Positions 1-11,080 of a stretch of 64,000 bases of DNA are shown here, piece by piece. The stretch is from Fluviicola sp. (GTDB lineage: Bacteria > Bacteroidota > Bacteroidia > Flavobacteriales_D > Crocinitomicaceae), in assembly GCA_021300395.1 (NCBI GenBank), contig JAJTEO010000010.1, positions 18,542 through 82,541 on the forward strand. Direction: 5' to 3'. The notes under the pieces are model-generated. The model saw only the letters and a list, made by a program, of their open reading frames with translations, had not been told where the DNA came from and ran no database searches. Position 1 is the stretch's first letter. Every line of letters begins with the position of its first letter. The position numbers and the translations under genes are program-made.

Positions 1-700
1 GCCCTGCTTGCATTAAAGAAGGAAAAGTTCCCGTATCTAACCAAGCAGTTCCACGATTTAAAATCGCAACTTTTAATTTATTTTGTCTTAAATACTCAGC
101 ATTTACATCTGTAATCTCATATTCACCTCTTGCAGAAGGTTGAAGATTTTTTGCAATTTCTATAACTGAGTTATCATAAAAATACAATCCAGGAACAGCA
201 TAATTTGATTTAGGATTCTCTGGTTTTTCTTCAATTGAAATGGCTTTCATGTTTTCATCAAACTCTACTACACCATATCTTTCAGGATCACTTACATGAT
301 AAGCGTAAACAACACCACCTTCAACATCTACATTTTCTTTTAAAAGATTTCCCATTCCTACACCGTAAAAAATATTATCTCCTAAAATCAAAGCAACTTT
401 ATCGTTTCCAATAAATTCTTCTCCTAAAACAAAGGCTTGAGCTAAGCCATTTGGCACCTCTTGAACTTTGTATGAAAACTTACATCCTAATTGTGAACCA
501 TCACCTAATAATTTTTCAAAATGAGGAAGATCATGAGGTGTTGAAATGATTAAAATATCATTTATTCCAGCACTCATTAAACTAGAAAGTGGATAATAAA
601 TCATTGGTTTATCATAAATAGGCATTAATTGCTTACTGATCGCCAATGTTAATGGATGTAATCTTGTTCCAGATCCACCTGCAAGAATGATTCCTTTCAT
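1..700 (-). CDS. rfbA: glucose-1-phosphate thymidylyltransferase, 3' end beyond the window
   Basis: Reverse-strand translation begins [46 protein letters not shown], the nucleotidyltransferase signature of RmlA/RfbA; open to the window edge. Confidence 0.93.
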   Translation of the reverse strand, partial: MKGIILAGGSGTRLHPLTLAISKQLMPIYDKPMIYYPLSSLMSAGINDILIISTPHDLPHFEKLLGDGSQLGCKFSYKVQEVPNGLAQAFVLGEEFIGNDKVALILGDNIFYGVGMGNLLKENVDVEGGVVYAYHVSDPERYGVVEFDENMKAISIEEKPENPKSNYAVPGLYFYDNSVIEIAKNLQPSARGEYEITDVNAEYLRQNKLKVAILNRGTAWLDTGTFPSLMQAG

Positions 701-3345
701 ATGTTAATGTCTTTTATCGATTCAACTTGAATTAAATCTTTTTCATAATCTTCTTCTTCGTCGTAAATATCAAAGAATGGTTCTTTAAATGATTTAGTTG
801 TAATTTTTCTTTCAAGACTCAATAAAAGTGAAGGAAGAATTATTAAGTTGGTCATCATCCCAACTAGAATTGTTAACGACACTAACATTCCTAAAGCTTT
901 TGTTCCTCCAAACTGAGAGAATGCGAACATGATAAAACCAAAGAATAAAATTACAGAAGTATAAAAAATACCAAGACCTGTTTCTCTCAAAGAAAGTAAA
1001 ATTGAGTAACGAATATCCCACATGTGTAGCTTGAGTTCCTGTCGGTATTTAGCTAAGAATAAAATGGCATTATCTACAGTGATTCCAAGTGCAATACCGA
1101 AAACTAATAACGTAGAAGGTTTTAGCGGGATTTGGAAATACCCCATAATTCCTGCAGTGAAAAGTAATGGAATAATATTCGGTATCATCGAAATCAAAAT
1201 AATTCTAAATGATCTAAATAATACTGCCATTAAAGCAGAAATTGATAGAATTGCAAAGACCAAACTTTGAACCAAGTTGATGAATAAATATTTTGTTCCT
1301 TCAGATACAACAACTGATGTTCCTGTAAATGTTAAATCGTAATACTCATGATCAATCGCTTTTCTTAATATATGTTTGAAATAAGGCTTTTTAGAATATT
1401 TTTCAATGTATTCCGGATGCATATCAAATGATAATTGCGCTTCAGAATTTCCTTTAGAAAGAATAGAAGTTACGCCATTAAAGATTCCTGAATAATTATA
1501 CAATAAAGAATCTACACATGATTTGTCACCTTTAACAACTTTGTTATATAAACGTTCAATATCTTTTTTATCAGGATTTAAAATCGCATCAACTTCGGCC
1601 TTAAGCGTATCGACTTTTTGAGCAACTTCATAAGAACCTAAATCTTTCATTTGAGTTCTAATTCTTAAAGTAGTATTTGATGTGTCAACTAATTCTTTTA
1701 GAGATAAATTTCCACCATTCGCACTGCTAATATCAAACTTATCGATATATTTTTTTAGTCTAATTTTATCTTTATTAGAAACTAATTTGTATTGTTCAGG
1801 GTCATTTCCATAATAAGCCATGTTAATAGCTTTCATGAAATCTACTAAAGATAAACTTTTAGAAAATAGCGTATCTTTCGAAAATTTTGCCTGAATTTCT
1901 TCAACTTTTAATAACGTCTCATTTTTAAATAAACGACCTTTTTCTTTGTAGTTAATCGTCATTTCAAATGGAATAGAACCACCAAAATTCTTTTCAATGA
2001 ATTTAATGTCTTTTAAAATAGGATCATTTTTAGGTAAATCTCCAGTTACATTTCCTGTAGCCGTTAATTTCGTCATACCATAAATACTGATGATCGTTAA
2101 AAGAACTGAACAGATATAGATTAATCTTCTTCTTTTAGAAACTAATACCACAATTTTCTCAATAAAACCTTGAGAGTAGACTCTGTATAAGTGACCTAAA
2201 TGTCTAGCTTTTGGTGGTTTTGAGAAAGAAGCAATGATTGGAATGATACAAATTGAAAGTATAAATACGACCATGATATTCACACTTGAAATAATACCAA
2301 ATTGGGCCAACTTTTCTGAACTTGTAAATGTACAGAAACCTACAGCAGTTGTTAAGTTCGTCAAGAAAGTTACTGAACCAATTCTACGAATCATCGTGTA
2401 AAGCGCTTTGATTTTATTCCCGTGCTTCACATATTCTTGATGGTATCGAGTGACTAAAAATACACAGTTAGGAACTCCAATTACAATCATCAATGGTGGA
2501 ATTAAGGCCATCATTATCGATAATTGGAAACCTAATAATCCAATACTACCTAAAGCCCAAATTACAGATACAAAAACAACGATATTACATTGAATTACAA
2601 CTCTTACAGAGCGAAAGAAAATGTATAGAAGTAATGAGGAAGCTAATACAGATAAACCTAAGAAAATGTACATTTCATTTACAATTCTTTTTCCAATTAC
2701 AACACGCATGTGAGGTAAACCTGCAAAATGTGGTTGGCCAAAGTATTTAGAATATGATTGTGCTAATTCTTCAATTTTTATAACAACTTTTGATTTCTTT
2801 TTGTCAGCTAATGCTTTTTCATTCATTCCAATCATTATCAATGAAACCTTTGCAGAATCATTGTATAATAATTTGTTGTAGATTGGATTACGTTTTATTT
2901 CTCTTCGAATAGAATCAATTGTTTTTTCGTGGAAAGTTAAATCAGAAAAGATTTTATTGATTTCAAATCGATTTTCAGCAATGTTGTTTTTGATTGTGTA
3001 AAGTGTTGCTTCTGAGATTACATTTTCAACACCATCAAATTTTAGGATTGAATCTCCTAATTCTTTCCATTTTGTGAAGTTTTTCTCAGTATATAAAGAA
3101 TCAGCTTTTACTGCTATTACAAGTGTTGAACCATCTTCACCAAATTGAGTTTTGAATTTTAAATAATCTGCTTGAGCAGGTGAATCTTTTGGTAATGTAT
3201 TTCCATATCTATTGTCAACTTTCAATGAAGTTACGGCATAATAACCGAAAAACACTGTCAATAATGCAATGATTGTAAGTACAAATAATCGATTTCTTAA
3301 AATTAAACTAGCTAAAACTTTCCACATACTTTTTTTAATCTTCAA
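697..3345 (-). CDS. RND/MMPL-superfamily transporter (predicted exporter)
   Basis: 882 aa, two repeated multi-TM halves with large periplasmic loops; start overlaps the rfbA region. Confidence 0.88.
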   Translation of the reverse strand: MKIKKSMWKVLASLILRNRLFVLTIIALLTVFFGYYAVTSLKVDNRYGNTLPKDSPAQADYLKFKTQFGEDGSTLVIAVKADSLYTEKNFTKWKELGDSILKFDGVENVISEATLYTIKNNIAENRFEINKIFSDLTFHEKTIDSIRREIKRNPIYNKLLYNDSAKVSLIMIGMNEKALADKKKSKVVIKIEELAQSYSKYFGQPHFAGLPHMRVVIGKRIVNEMYIFLGLSVLASSLLLYIFFRSVRVVIQCNIVVFVSVIWALGSIGLLGFQLSIMMALIPPLMIVIGVPNCVFLVTRYHQEYVKHGNKIKALYTMIRRIGSVTFLTNLTTAVGFCTFTSSEKLAQFGIISSVNIMVVFILSICIIPIIASFSKPPKARHLGHLYRVYSQGFIEKIVVLVSKRRRLIYICSVLLTIISIYGMTKLTATGNVTGDLPKNDPILKDIKFIEKNFGGSIPFEMTINYKEKGRLFKNETLLKVEEIQAKFSKDTLFSKSLSLVDFMKAINMAYYGNDPEQYKLVSNKDKIRLKKYIDKFDISSANGGNLSLKELVDTSNTTLRIRTQMKDLGSYEVAQKVDTLKAEVDAILNPDKKDIERLYNKVVKGDKSCVDSLLYNYSGIFNGVTSILSKGNSEAQLSFDMHPEYIEKYSKKPYFKHILRKAIDHEYYDLTFTGTSVVVSEGTKYLFINLVQSLVFAILSISALMAVLFRSFRIILISMIPNIIPLLFTAGIMGYFQIPLKPSTLLVFGIALGITVDNAILFLAKYRQELKLHMWDIRYSILLSLRETGLGIFYTSVILFFGFIMFAFSQFGGTKALGMLVSLTILVGMMTNLIILPSLLLSLERKITTKSFKEPFFDIYDEEEDYEKDLIQVESIKDINI

Positions 3346-3396
3346 AAATGAACCGATAAAGTTAATAATTTATTCCACTATATAAAAATAGTTTGA

Positions 3397-5424
3397 TTAA
3401 TGCTTCAAATCTTCAGCTAACCACTCAAAAAATTCACGATACCATACTAAACTATTTTGAGGGCTTGTCACCCAATGACTTTCTTCCGGAAAGTATAAAT
3501 ATCGACTTTTTAAACCTTTCAATTGCGCAACTTGAAATGCTTGCATTCCTTCACTTTCAGGCACTCTAAAATCCATTCCTCCATGAATCACCATAATAGG
3601 CGTATTCCATTGGTTAACTTTATTGTGCGGACTGTTTTTTGCGTAAAACTCTTTGTTTTCAGGTTTCCAATAAGCACCTCCAATATCATGATTTGCAAAG
3701 AATAATTCTTCTGTTGTTCCGTACCAACTTTCTAAATTAAACAATCCACAATGTGCTACAAATGTTTTAAAACGATTGTTATGAATTCCAGCTAAATAAT
3801 AAACTGAATAACCACCATAAGAAGCACCGACTGCACCAATTCTGTTGACATCAATATATGGTTCTGTCGATACATTATCCACTGCTGATAAATAATCTTT
3901 CATTGCTTGACCACCCCAATCTTTTGAGATGGCATCGTTCCATTCTTGCCCAAAGCCTGGTAAACCTCTTCTATTTGGGGCAATTACTACATAGCCTTGT
4001 GAAGCCATAACCATGAAATTCCATCTATATGAAAAGAATTGACTAACAGGGCTTTGCGGACCTCCTTGACAATATAATAATGCTGGATATTTTTTATCAG
4101 CATTAAATTTTGGAGGGAAAATCATCCAAACTAACATTCGTTTACCATCTGTTGTCTCAACCCATCTTTTTTCTATAGATGGTAAATCAATTTTAGATAA
4201 TAGTTCTTTGTTGATTTCTGTTAATTGTTTTGCTTTTCCTTTTTTTAATGAAATTTCAAATAAATCAGTAGGTGCAATCATTGACTGTCTCCCGGCGATG
4301 ATAGAGTTTTCTGTAATTGCTAAACTAACATAATCACATGTTTCATCAGTTATTTCTGTATGAACAAGTGTTTCAATATTTACTTTGAATATTGTTTTTG
4401 TACCTAAATGAGCCGCAATGTAGTAGATGTCTTTTTGATTAGGGTGAAATTGAAAATCAGTAACTGAAACATCATTATTTTTGGTTAGATTAATATCTTT
4501 TCCTGAACTTAAATCTCTTAATATGATATCATTCTTCCCAGCTTCATGACCTTCTTCAGCCATACTTTGCCAAGCTAAATATTTTGAATTAATTGAAAAG
4601 ATCGGATTTACATCGTAACCTTTATATCCTTCTGTTAATAATTTAGTTTGTTTTGTCTCGATTGTATATTCATATAATTGAGAATTAGTACTTACAGCAA
4701 ATTCTTTTCCTAATTTTTTCTTAGATGTATAAACAATTTTTTTGCAGTCAGTTGAATAGTTAAATTGTTCGCTTCCACCATGAGGAGGTAAAATCCCATC
4801 AAATTTTTCGTTGAATAATAAATCTTCTCCTTGCGTTGTGATTTGATTGTCAGCTATTTTGTATACGAATAAATGACGTTTTTTAAAATCTTGGTATTTA
4901 TCCCAATGTCTGTACATTAAGTCATCTTCTGCTCTTGCGTTTGCTTTAGGTAAATCTGGATATTTGTCTTGAATTGTAGGCAAAACTTTTACAGCTTGAA
5001 TTAAAATAAAGGATGACTCGTCAGGTGCAATTTTAAAGCCTTCGATTTCAAGATCTTTAAAGTTAGATATTTTAGTTTTTTCTTGTCCTTCGACATTCAT
5101 TTTCCATACCTGAAGGCCATCTTTTTCAGTTGATAAAAACCAAATCGTATTGTTTTTACCCCATTGAGCTTCTAGTTCTGAAAATGGTGTGTTTGTTATT
5201 TGAGATGATTTATTTTTCTTTAAATCATATATAAATAAATCATTGTTACTCTTGTTTAAAACGACATCATATGTTCTTACTTCGTATAAAACAAATTTTC
5301 CATCTGGAGAAAGTGTTCCACCAGATAAACGCTTTAATTTCCATAATAAATCAGGTGTCAGAACATTTTGTGATATTCCTGCGAATGAAACGCATAATAG
5401 AATTAAAAGAATAAATCCTTTCAT
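3397..5424 (-). CDS. S9 family peptidase (prolyl oligopeptidase/dipeptidyl peptidase type), secreted
   Basis: Signal peptide, beta-propeller-like N-terminus, GASYGGY nucleophile motif, C-terminal HGGMDFRVP and EESHW. Confidence 0.93.
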   Translation of the reverse strand: MKGFILLILLCVSFAGISQNVLTPDLLWKLKRLSGGTLSPDGKFVLYEVRTYDVVLNKSNNDLFIYDLKKNKSSQITNTPFSELEAQWGKNNTIWFLSTEKDGLQVWKMNVEGQEKTKISNFKDLEIEGFKIAPDESSFILIQAVKVLPTIQDKYPDLPKANARAEDDLMYRHWDKYQDFKKRHLFVYKIADNQITTQGEDLLFNEKFDGILPPHGGSEQFNYSTDCKKIVYTSKKKLGKEFAVSTNSQLYEYTIETKQTKLLTEGYKGYDVNPIFSINSKYLAWQSMAEEGHEAGKNDIILRDLSSGKDINLTKNNDVSVTDFQFHPNQKDIYYIAAHLGTKTIFKVNIETLVHTEITDETCDYVSLAITENSIIAGRQSMIAPTDLFEISLKKGKAKQLTEINKELLSKIDLPSIEKRWVETTDGKRMLVWMIFPPKFNADKKYPALLYCQGGPQSPVSQFFSYRWNFMVMASQGYVVIAPNRRGLPGFGQEWNDAISKDWGGQAMKDYLSAVDNVSTEPYIDVNRIGAVGASYGGYSVYYLAGIHNNRFKTFVAHCGLFNLESWYGTTEELFFANHDIGGAYWKPENKEFYAKNSPHNKVNQWNTPIMVIHGGMDFRVPESEGMQAFQVAQLKGLKSRYLYFPEESHWVTSPQNSLVWYREFFEWLAEDLKH

Positions 5425-5495
5425 AACTTCATGTTTAGTATAAAACGTGAAGTTAAATAAAGTTTATGATTTAATGGATGTCGAAATGAAAAATT

Positions 5496-6314
5496 CTAAA
5501 ATCCTTTTTGATTTAAAATCTCAGCCATTTCTTGTTGTAATTTTTGTGCTTCAATTTTAGCTTTTTCAGCAAAATCAAGTCCTTGAGAAGCATAAATTAT
5601 TCCTCTTGAAGAATTAATTAATAAGCCACAATCTTTGTTCCAACCGTAATTTACAACATCTTCTAAAGAACCACCTTGAGCACCGACACCTGGTACTAAG
5701 AAAAAATGGTTCGGTACAATTTTACGGACTTCACCAATATCAGAACTTCTAGTAGCACCAACAACATACATCAAGTTTTCATCCGTTCCCCATTCTGCCG
5801 ATTTTTTCAAAACAGATTTGAATAATTCTTCTCCATTTTGATCTTGAATCATCTGAAAATCTAATGCCCCTTTGTTTGAAGTTAAGGCCAATAAAATGAC
5901 CCATTTGTTGTCAAATTCTAAAAACGGCTTCACACTATCTTCTCCCATGTATGGAGCAACTGTTACTGAATCACAAGGTAAATATTCAAAAAATGTTTTA
6001 GCGTAATATGTTGAGGTATTTCCAATATCTCCACGCTTTGCATCAGCAATAGTGAAAATGTTTTTAGGAATATATTCTAATGTTTTACGTAAAGATTCCC
6101 AACCTTTTGGTCCATAACATTCGTAAAAAGCAATGTTTGGTTTATAAGCTACACAAAAATCTTTTGTTGCGTCAATGATTGCTTTATTGAACTCAAAAAT
6201 AGGATCTTCTGTATCTAATAAATGTGCTGGAATTTTTGATAAATCTGTATCCAATCCTACACATAAAAAAGATTGCTTAATTCTAATTTGTTCAATAAGT
6301 TCTTGACGTGTCAT
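5496..6314 (-). CDS. pyrF: orotidine 5'-phosphate decarboxylase
   Basis: [20 protein letters not shown] catalytic motif. Confidence 0.95.
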   Translation of the reverse strand: MTRQELIEQIRIKQSFLCVGLDTDLSKIPAHLLDTEDPIFEFNKAIIDATKDFCVAYKPNIAFYECYGPKGWESLRKTLEYIPKNIFTIADAKRGDIGNTSTYYAKTFFEYLPCDSVTVAPYMGEDSVKPFLEFDNKWVILLALTSNKGALDFQMIQDQNGEELFKSVLKKSAEWGTDENLMYVVGATRSSDIGEVRKIVPNHFFLVPGVGAQGGSLEDVVNYGWNKDCGLLINSSRGIIYASQGLDFAEKAKIEAQKLQQEMAEILNQKGF

Positions 6315-6402
6315 TTTCTAATTTTTTACAAAAGTACTATTTTTTTTCAATGATAGTTGGCAGAGCGGAGTCGAAGTCAACGATTGATTTTAAGTTTATT
6401 CA

Positions 6403-6468
6403 GTTGAAAAAAGTATTAATTTCTCCAGTATACCGGAAAAAAAAGTATTAATTTTTCCATTATATAGT
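6403..6468. repeat. two imperfect direct repeats of ~28 bp (AAAAAGTATTAATTTyTCCAkTATA)
   Basis: Read directly: gaaaaaagtattaatttctccagtata ... aaaaaaaagtattaatttttccattata. Confidence 0.7.
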
Positions 6469-6477
6469 ATTGAGGCA

Positions 6478-6503
6478 ATAAAAAAGGGAGCTAAAAAACT
6501 CCC
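6478..6503 (-). terminator. rho-independent terminator after prfA
   Basis: Minus strand GGGAG-TTTTTTAG-CTCCC followed by TTTTTT. Confidence 0.85.
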
Positions 6504-6525
6504 TAAATATTCTAAAATCAATAAT

Positions 6526-7611
6526 TTAAGCTTGATTTTCTTCGCCCTTCATCTTCTCAGCATTTTCAGCCATTTTTAAAGCGTCAATCATATCTTGAAT
6601 GTCACCATTCATAAATGCACTTAAATTATAAATTGTTTTACCAATTCTATGATCTGTAATACGACCTTGAGGATAATTGTATGTTCTAATTTTAGCTGAA
6701 CGGTCACCTGTAGAAACCAATGTTTTACGATGTGCAGCTCTGATTTCGTGAACTCTATCTAATTCAGCTTGATACAAACGAGAACGTAATACAGTAATTG
6801 CTTGTGCTAAATTTTTATGTTGCGAACGACCATCTTGACATTCAACTACGGTTCCTGTTGGAATGTGCGTCAAACGAATTGCTGATTCTGTTTTATTAAT
6901 GTGCTGTCCACCTGCACCTGATGCTCTAAAGGTATCTTTACGAACATCGTTCATATCTAAGTGAAAATCGACTTCTTCTGCTTCTGGTAAAACCGCAACA
7001 GTAATTGCTGAAGTATGAACACGTCCTTGAGATTCTGTTTCAGGAACACGTTGTACACGGTGAACACCTGATTCGAATTTCAACATTCCATATAAACCTT
7101 CACCTTCAATGTTCATTGAGATCTCTTTGTAGCCTTTTGTGGTTCCTTCAGAAGAGTTGATGATTTCGTATTTCCAACCAATTTCTTTGAAAAACATCGT
7201 GTACATTCTGAAAATATCTTCTACGAAAATACACGCTTCATCTCCTCCAGTTCCTGCACGTAACTCCATAATGGCGTTTTTATCATCTTCAGGATCTTTC
7301 GGTATTAACAACATTTTAATACGTTCCTCTAATTCAGGACGTTTTTGCTCTAAATCGTTGATTTCCATTTTTGCCATTTCACGCATTTCCTGGTCTTCTT
7401 CAATTTCTAATAGTTCTTTCGAACTTTTAATGTTGTCAAAAATGTTTTTATATTCTTTATAGGCAATAACTACTTCTTCTAAGTCGCGGTATTCTTTGCT
7501 TAACTTCACATAACGATCCATATCAGAAATAATATCTGGATCGACGATCAAAGTCCCCACTTCAATAAATCGGTAATTAATTGCTTCTAATTTTTTTAGT
7601 AAATCTTCCAT
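6526..7611 (-). CDS. prfA: peptide chain release factor 1
   Basis: GAGGQHINKTESAIRLTHIPTG motif, 361 aa. Confidence 0.96.
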   Translation of the reverse strand: MEDLLKKLEAINYRFIEVGTLIVDPDIISDMDRYVKLSKEYRDLEEVVIAYKEYKNIFDNIKSSKELLEIEEDQEMREMAKMEINDLEQKRPELEERIKMLLIPKDPEDDKNAIMELRAGTGGDEACIFVEDIFRMYTMFFKEIGWKYEIINSSEGTTKGYKEISMNIEGEGLYGMLKFESGVHRVQRVPETESQGRVHTSAITVAVLPEAEEVDFHLDMNDVRKDTFRASGAGGQHINKTESAIRLTHIPTGTVVECQDGRSQHKNLAQAITVLRSRLYQAELDRVHEIRAAHRKTLVSTGDRSAKIRTYNYPQGRITDHRIGKTIYNLSAFMNGDIQDMIDALKMAENAEKMKGEENQA

Positions 7612-7727
7612 TTTTCAGATTTTAGATTTTTAGTAGTTAGACATTAGGCTTTTGTCCTACTACTTTAAATCTATATATTATTTTAATAAGTCTATTATCT
7701 AATATCTAAGTGTCTTTTATCTTAAGA

Positions 7728-8808
7728 TTAATATTCGAAAGTACCGTATTCAGATTGAATCGTTAATTTTTTTCCTTCATTTTTCTCTACTCTTCCTACA
7801 ATTTGAGCATCGATATTGAATGATTTTGAAATTTCAATGATTGACTGAGCAACTTCTTGAGGCACATATACTAAATAAATTATCTTTAATTACATGAACA
7901 TCATTCACAAAATGCAACACTTTCGTTTGTGCTCCACCACTGCAATGAACCATTCCATGAATGTCTTTTCTATGATTATCTAAAATTTGTTTGATAACAG
8001 GTGCGTAAGTTCTTGTTGGTGATAATACCAATTTACCAGCATTTATCGGAGAGCCTTCAACCTCATCTGTTAATTTTTTTGACCCAGAATAAACCAAATC
8101 AGCAGGTACACTTGCGTCAAAACTTTCAGGAAATTCTGTTGCTAATTCTTTTGAGAAAACATCGTGTCTTGCAGAAGTTAAACCGTTACTTCCCATTCCA
8201 CCGTTGTATTCAGTTTCGTATGTTGCTTGACCGAAAGAAGCCAAACCAACAATTACGTCACCATCTTGAATTGTATGATTCGAAACAACATCTTCTCGTT
8301 TCATTCTACAAACCACAGTTGAATCTACAATGATTGTACGAACTAAATCACCAACATCAGCAGTTTCACCACCTGTAGAATGAATTCCAATTCCTTGATT
8401 TCTTAATTCAGTCAACAATTCTTCCGTTCCATTGATGATTTCAGAAATAACTTCACCAGGCACTAAATTTTTGTTTCGACCAATTGTTGATGATAATAAA
8501 ATATTGTCAGTCGCACCTACACACAATAAATCATCAATATTCATAATCAATGCATCTTGTGCAATCCCTTTCCAAACTGAAATATCACCTGTTTTTTTCC
8601 AGTACATATAAGCCAAAGATGACTTAGTACCAGCACCATCAGCGTGCATTACGATACAATAATTTTCATCTCCTGATAAAGTATCTGGAACAATTTTACA
8701 AAATGCTTGAGGAAACAATCCTTTATCTACATTTTTAATTGCATTGTGAACGTCCTCTTTTCCTGCAGAAACGCCTCTAAGGTTATAACGAATGTCTGAC
8801 ATATTCAA
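7728..8808 (-). pseudogene. purM: phosphoribosylformylglycinamidine cyclo-ligase, disrupted by an internal deletion plus frameshift
   Basis: ORF 7834..8808 reads as PurM to VHVIKDNLF; the C-terminus YVPQEVAQSIIEISKSFNIDAQIVGRVEKNEGKKLTIQSEYGTFEY* continues in another frame, with about 30 expected residues missing between. Confidence 0.85.
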
Positions 8809-8889
8809 ATTTGAAAGTGCAAAGATAGGGAATTTTAAAATTGGAATTAAATTAATTCAAAATTCAAAATTTAAAATCTAAAATTAAAT

Positions 8890-9453
8890 TTATTTATTAT
8901 TCCAATTTGTCATGGTTAATCCAAGTCCGATTGTAGTAAAACTTTTAAGAAATTCAGCACACGTTTCAAGTCGTTCTTGGAGTTTTTCTTTTTCTGGTTT
9001 ATCCCATTCTCCTAAAACGTAATCTGCTTGACGACCGGGATGAAAATCATTTCCAACACCAAAACGAAGTCGCGCATATTCAACTGTCTTCAATACTGCT
9101 TGTATATCTTTTAAGCCATTGTGACCGCCATCGCTTCCTTTTCCTTTCATTCTTAGTTTTCCAAAAGGCAAAGCAATATCATCCGTAACGACTAATAAAT
9201 TTTCTAAAGGAATTTTTTCTGCTTGCATCCAATAATTAACTGCCTTTCCAGATAAATTCATAAAAGTTGTAGGCTTCACACAAATAATGGTTCTTCCTTT
9301 GAATTTTACTTCTGCAACATCTGCTAATTTATCGCTTGAGAATTTTCCATTCTGTTGACGAACAAAAATATCCAAAACTTTAAAACCAATATTATGTCTT
9401 GTTTCTTCGTATTTCTCTCCAGGATTTCCTAAACCAACAATTAGATATTTCAT
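8890..9453 (-). CDS. pth: peptidyl-tRNA hydrolase
   Basis: MKYLIVGLGNPGEKYEETRHNIGF, GGHNGLKD. Confidence 0.96.
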   Translation of the reverse strand: MKYLIVGLGNPGEKYEETRHNIGFKVLDIFVRQQNGKFSSDKLADVAEVKFKGRTIICVKPTTFMNLSGKAVNYWMQAEKIPLENLLVVTDDIALPFGKLRMKGKGSDGGHNGLKDIQAVLKTVEYARLRFGVGNDFHPGRQADYVLGEWDKPEKEKLQERLETCAEFLKSFTTIGLGLTMTNWNNK

Positions 9454-9634
9454 GTTATATTATTTTTAGAATCTAGAAACTAGACTTTAGACAAAATTAA
9501 CAAAAGTCTAATATTTGAACTGTTTTATAAAGAAATATCGTTTTGCGGCTTGCTTTCGGCGAGCTTATTAACAATAAATTCGACACAAATAACCGAACTA
9601 ACACATATACAAAAAGCGTCAAACGAAGCAGTTC

Positions 9635-9665
9635 AACCCGCCTGATGCAATAACGCTGTTAGCAT
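9635..9665. repeat. hairpin GCCTGATGC-aa-TAAC-GCT-GTTA-GCATTAGGC with an asymmetric AA bulge
   Basis: Inverted repeat read directly; followed by TTTTTT on the + strand; lies just past the stop of the AraC gene. Confidence 0.75.
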
Positions 9666-9674
9666 TAGGCTTTT

Positions 9675-10583
9675 TTAGTTCAAGTTTCTATATTCTTTTG
9701 GTGTTTTTCCAATCTTTTTCTTAAATAATTTATTAAAATATTGTGGATATTCGAAACCTAAATTATAAGCAATTTCATTAATGTTCTTCTCTGTATTTAT
9801 AAGTAAATTTTTAGCTTCTTCAATTAGATAAAAATGGATGTGTTCCTGTGTATTTTTACCAGTTTCCTTTTTCAATAAATCACTCAAATAGCTCGGCGAT
9901 AAATGAACTTTATCAGCTAAATACTTTACAGTTGGTAAGCCTTGTTCGTTTATCTTGATATCAGAAAAATATTGGGTTAAAATGTTTTCTATTTGTGAAA
10001 CAATTGATTTGTTAGTCTGACTTCTTGTTATCATTTGTCTACCATAAAAGCGTTGGCAATAACTAAGCAATAATTCAATAGTTGAAACGATAATTTGCAA
10101 ACTGTGTATGTCAATATTCTCTTGAAGTTCTATTTCGATTTTTTGAATACATTCAAAAAGAATATTTTTTTCCTTATCTGAAAGATGAAGTGCTTCTGAA
10201 GCTTCGTAATTGAAAAAACTATAACTCCTTATTTTTTCATTTAAAGTGGTTGAGCGTATTAAATCGGGATGAAAAAATAAACCCCAACCCATTTTATCTT
10301 CTCTTTCTACTATTTCACTATCTATTTCAATGGTTTGATTGGGTGAAATACAAATGAGGTTTCCGTCTTGAAAATCTATTTCTTTTCTTCCATATTTAAT
10401 ATTGTTTTTACAATAATTCTTAAACATAATAGAATAGAAATCAGTCGTGATTTTAGAATTCTGCTCTACTTGTTCTGTTACTTTGCTGAAATCTAAAACA
10501 GTTACCAAAGGATTGTAACTGATACCTAAGTTAAACAGCCTATGCAAGTCAGTGATTGTTTGAAGATGTATTAGCTCTTTCAT
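9675..10583 (-). CDS. AraC family transcriptional regulator
   Basis: C-terminal HTH with VKYLADKVHLSPSYLSDLLKKETGKNTQEHI and IAYNLGFEYPQYFNKLFKKKIGKTPKEYR. Confidence 0.93.
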   Translation of the reverse strand: MKELIHLQTITDLHRLFNLGISYNPLVTVLDFSKVTEQVEQNSKITTDFYSIMFKNYCKNNIKYGRKEIDFQDGNLICISPNQTIEIDSEIVEREDKMGWGLFFHPDLIRSTTLNEKIRSYSFFNYEASEALHLSDKEKNILFECIQKIEIELQENIDIHSLQIIVSTIELLLSYCQRFYGRQMITRSQTNKSIVSQIENILTQYFSDIKINEQGLPTVKYLADKVHLSPSYLSDLLKKETGKNTQEHIHFYLIEEAKNLLINTEKNINEIAYNLGFEYPQYFNKLFKKKIGKTPKEYRNLN

Positions 10584-11077
10584 ATTTTCTCAACAAATTC
10601 TTTCATATATTCTAAATAAATATGCCCACGTCTCTCTGCAAAAAAATCAAGACTTAAAACAATACTAGCCTGCATAAACAAACCTAGTCCTATACCTCTC
10701 CATAATGTATCATTTAAAGAACTATACATTAATATAATTCCTAATAAAATAAGACAAATTTCAACATACCTAAAAATAACAAAGTTCTTCATGACTTTTT
10801 CCATTCTTGGTATTTCATCCAATGTAATTTTACTTGGTTGCACTTTAATAAAACTTTCAACTCTGTAAATATCTTTTGGACTTCTTTTTACTATTGTATA
10901 ACCTATAATAAATTCTAGCATTGCTACTAATATAAAAGGAATTGCAACTCCACGCCAAAAAGAAGTCTTTAGGGTAAAAACACAATAAAAAGCAATCAAT
11001 AATGCGACTAAACCTATAACTATAAAAACATAGCTCTCAGCTTTTTCTCCATTAAAATATTTTTCTATCGAGCTCAT
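10580..11077 (-). CDS. hypothetical multi-pass membrane protein
   Basis: 165 aa hydrophobic ORF overlapping the AraC gene start by 4 bp. Confidence 0.75.
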   Translation of the reverse strand: MSSIEKYFNGEKAESYVFIVIGLVALLIAFYCVFTLKTSFWRGVAIPFILVAMLEFIIGYTIVKRSPKDIYRVESFIKVQPSKITLDEIPRMEKVMKNFVIFRYVEICLILLGIILMYSSLNDTLWRGIGLGLFMQASIVLSLDFFAERRGHIYLEYMKEFVEKI

Positions 11078-11080
11078 ATC

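Noticed and set aside
812-3705. Short ORFs in the track overlapping the transporter and peptidase genes (e.g. 812-1021, 1022-1270, 2493-2750, 3523-3705)
   Set aside because: They lie inside long, family-recognisable reverse-strand genes and have no recognisable motifs; typical shadow ORFs.
9635-9670. Bona fide integron attC site
   Set aside because: Strong bulged hairpin, but consensus core boxes and an integrase were not seen; kept only as a speculative finding.
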